Shown here: one piece after another, positions 62,885 through 64,000 of the stretch
Layout: each line of letters opens with the position of its first letter
Numbering within the stretch: position 1 is the first letter of the stretch
Source of the DNA: an uncultured Desulfovibrionaceae bacterium
Lineage (GTDB): Bacteria; Desulfobacterota; Desulfovibrionia; Desulfovibrionales; Desulfovibrionaceae
DNA: 64,000 nt
Direction of reading: 5' to 3'
Assembly (NCBI GenBank): GCA_944325195.1
Contig: CALUZB010000004.1
Coordinates: 496,001-560,000 of the forward strand
Translations under genes and position numbers: made by a program
Notes under the pieces: generated by a model
What the model was told of the DNA's origin: nothing
Seen by the model: the letters and a program-made list of their open reading frames with translations, nothing else
The model's database searches: none

Positions 62885-64000
62885 TCAGACTATCCCGGAT
62901 TTGTACAAAATTTCAGCTACCATATCTATCCGCTCCTGTTTAAACAGCAATCCTTTAAGAAACTGTTCACGGTGCTTGACAAAATCCGGATCCAATTCAA
63001 ATAAGCGCTGGCTTGCCCCCTTTAATAAGGTATGCTGCCCCAGTTGATAATAGACCAGAATTCTCAATACAGGGTCCCAAGCATTGGTGGGTACATTGAG
63101 CCGCAAAGTCTCTTTCAATGCCGCTTCATAATTACCCTTCCCGAAATGGTAGAAAAAAGGCACAATCCGATGATAGCCCGGCTGCACTGAATTCAATTTC
63201 GCAGCGTTTTCAATTAGTTCCAAGCCTCGCTCCAAATCAAATGCCAAAGCCATAAAAAAACCGGTCATACTTTGCGCATAAGGGGTGAGTTCTGGCATTT
63301 CAAGGATAATTTCCAACGCATCTTCCAATGGTTCGGGGCTGTGACGAGCAAATAAGCTGTGCGCAATTGCAATATGTCCGCCAACATAGTCGCGACTTTT
63401 GCTGACAGCCAGCTTAGCCAAATCCATCCCTATATCCAGATTGTTCTCAATAGCCCCTATAGCCTGCTGATAATCAGATGCGGCAATGCGCGATAGATAC
63501 GCCAAGAGCAATGGATTATGAGGATCTTGCTGTAAATTGCGTTCCAAAGCTTCTTTGGCACGCTCAAAATTGCCTTTATCCCAAGTGCCCTCCCACAGAC
63601 CATACAACAACGAAGCGCCATATGAGTCGATTTCCTCCTGAGGCAGATAGGTGGCTTCCTGCATCAACATGCGCGCTAAAACCCCAAAGCGGTCGGCAAG
63701 CTCAGCCCAGACTTTAGCGCTGATTTGATCCTGCAAGCTCAACAGGTCCAGCCCCTCCAGGGGAGCGTCGAACCTCTCAGTCCATATCCGACGCCGATTT
63801 GAAGCATCTGTAAGCGACACATATACTCTGAGCAAAGACTCTCTGCTCTGTACCCTCCCATGCAGAATAAACCTGGCTCGTGATTCCGCAGCCAGCTCAA
63901 CCACTTCAAAAGGGTCTGTTCCGCCCTCAGTGGCAATTGTTGGCGCAAACAACACGTCAAACAGCTCGCTGCAATCCATGCGCATAAGCAAATCTTCAGC
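62885..64000 (-). CDS. TPR regulator, partial at window edge
   Basis: The frame is open at the right edge, so the N terminus lies outside. The visible 371 residues hold the end of a FlgO-like domain (RARFILHGRVQ, RRRIWTERFDAPLEGLD) and TPR-like helices. Its C terminus (LDPDFVKHREQFLKGLLF) corresponds to that of the regulator at 52366-53940 (IHPGFQREYKGFLHRMFF), so they are paralogues. The missing head presumably carries the same N-terminal domain. Target genes are not visible. Confidence 0.8.
   Translation of the reverse strand, partial: AEDLLMRMDCSELFDVLFAPTIATEGGTDPFEVVELAAESRARFILHGRVQSRESLLRVYVSLTDASNRRRIWTERFDAPLEGLDLLSLQDQISAKVWAELADRFGVLARMLMQEATYLPQEEIDSYGASLLYGLWEGTWDKGNFERAKEALERNLQQDPHNPLLLAYLSRIAASDYQQAIGAIENNLDIGMDLAKLAVSKSRDYVGGHIAIAHSLFARHSPEPLEDALEIILEMPELTPYAQSMTGFFMALAFDLERGLELIENAAKLNSVQPGYHRIVPFFYHFGKGNYEAALKETLRLNVPTNAWDPVLRILVYYQLGQHTLLKGASQRLFELDPDFVKHREQFLKGLLFKQERIDMVAEILYKSGIV

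Noticed and set aside
1-64000. CRISPR arrays, tRNA or rRNA genes, insertion sequences, prophage
   Set aside because: I looked for regular repeats, tRNA-like TTCGA-containing arms and transposase or integrase motifs and saw none.

Overview
The window reads as a chromosomal segment of a Gram-negative anaerobe with roughly half G+C. Outer-membrane genes (TonB/ExbBD, a BtuB-type receptor, Pal, TolB, the heptose epimerase HldD) show two membranes. The CheV, Icd, peroxiredoxin, NlpC/P60 lipoprotein and pyrBC proteins look most like those of sulfate-reducing Desulfovibrionales. That placement is inference from remembered family resemblance; no search was run.

Layout. 1-615 holds the end of an MscS channel. 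845-2335 holds a stand-alone trpB behind a complete classical trp attenuator with a tandem-Trp leader peptide. 2343-10608 is an eight-gene minus-strand corrinoid operon (btuF-btuD-btuC-btuB-cbiZ-exbB-exbD-tonB) behind a cobalamin riboswitch and terminator. 11056-13689 has a lipoprotein, a CDF metal transporter and a WcbI-like protein. 13801-16359 is pyrB-pyrC behind a possible U-rich attenuator. 16785-31347 is mostly housekeeping: recD2, an NlpC/P60 lipoprotein, a YgjP-type metalloprotease, mtaB, a 55-codon small gene, cheV, ispH, dus, hldD, icd, peroxiredoxin and tolB. 31837-32829 is a DapF-like racemase.

33491-39502 is a surface-polysaccharide island. It has a glycosyltransferase and three enzymes of a UDP-N-acetyl-6-deoxy-L-hexosamine pathway, followed by three decaying genes (a methyltransferase with an in-frame stop, a transglutaminase-like gene with a frameshift, and a truncated flippase-like gene) and a 21-bp duplicated scar. 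40489-46557 is a minus-strand run ffh, rpsP, KH protein, rimM, aroE, panC, metK, in which trmD-rplS does not follow rimM.

48210-59869 is an amino-acid exchange region. A sodium/solute symporter is co-transcribed with two gap-free paralogous AGAT-type amidinotransferases. A TPR regulator gene is divergent across an intergenic region that carries two different tandem repeats. Next come a DUF523 protein, an arginine/ornithine-type APC antiporter, and an AspT aspartate:alanine exchanger with its aspartate 4-decarboxylase. Read together, these genes could import arginine plus an amidino acceptor, return ornithine, and separately run the Asp/Ala decarboxylation cycle that generates proton motive force. 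The window ends with pal, a DUF2569 membrane protein preceded by an in-frame stop, a SMUG2-like glycosylase, UspA and a second TPR regulator cut by the window edge.

The strongest unusual signals are the trpB leader, with its nested ribosome-binding-site hairpin and possible leaderless leader peptide, and the tandem amidinotransferase/symporter locus with its repeat operators.
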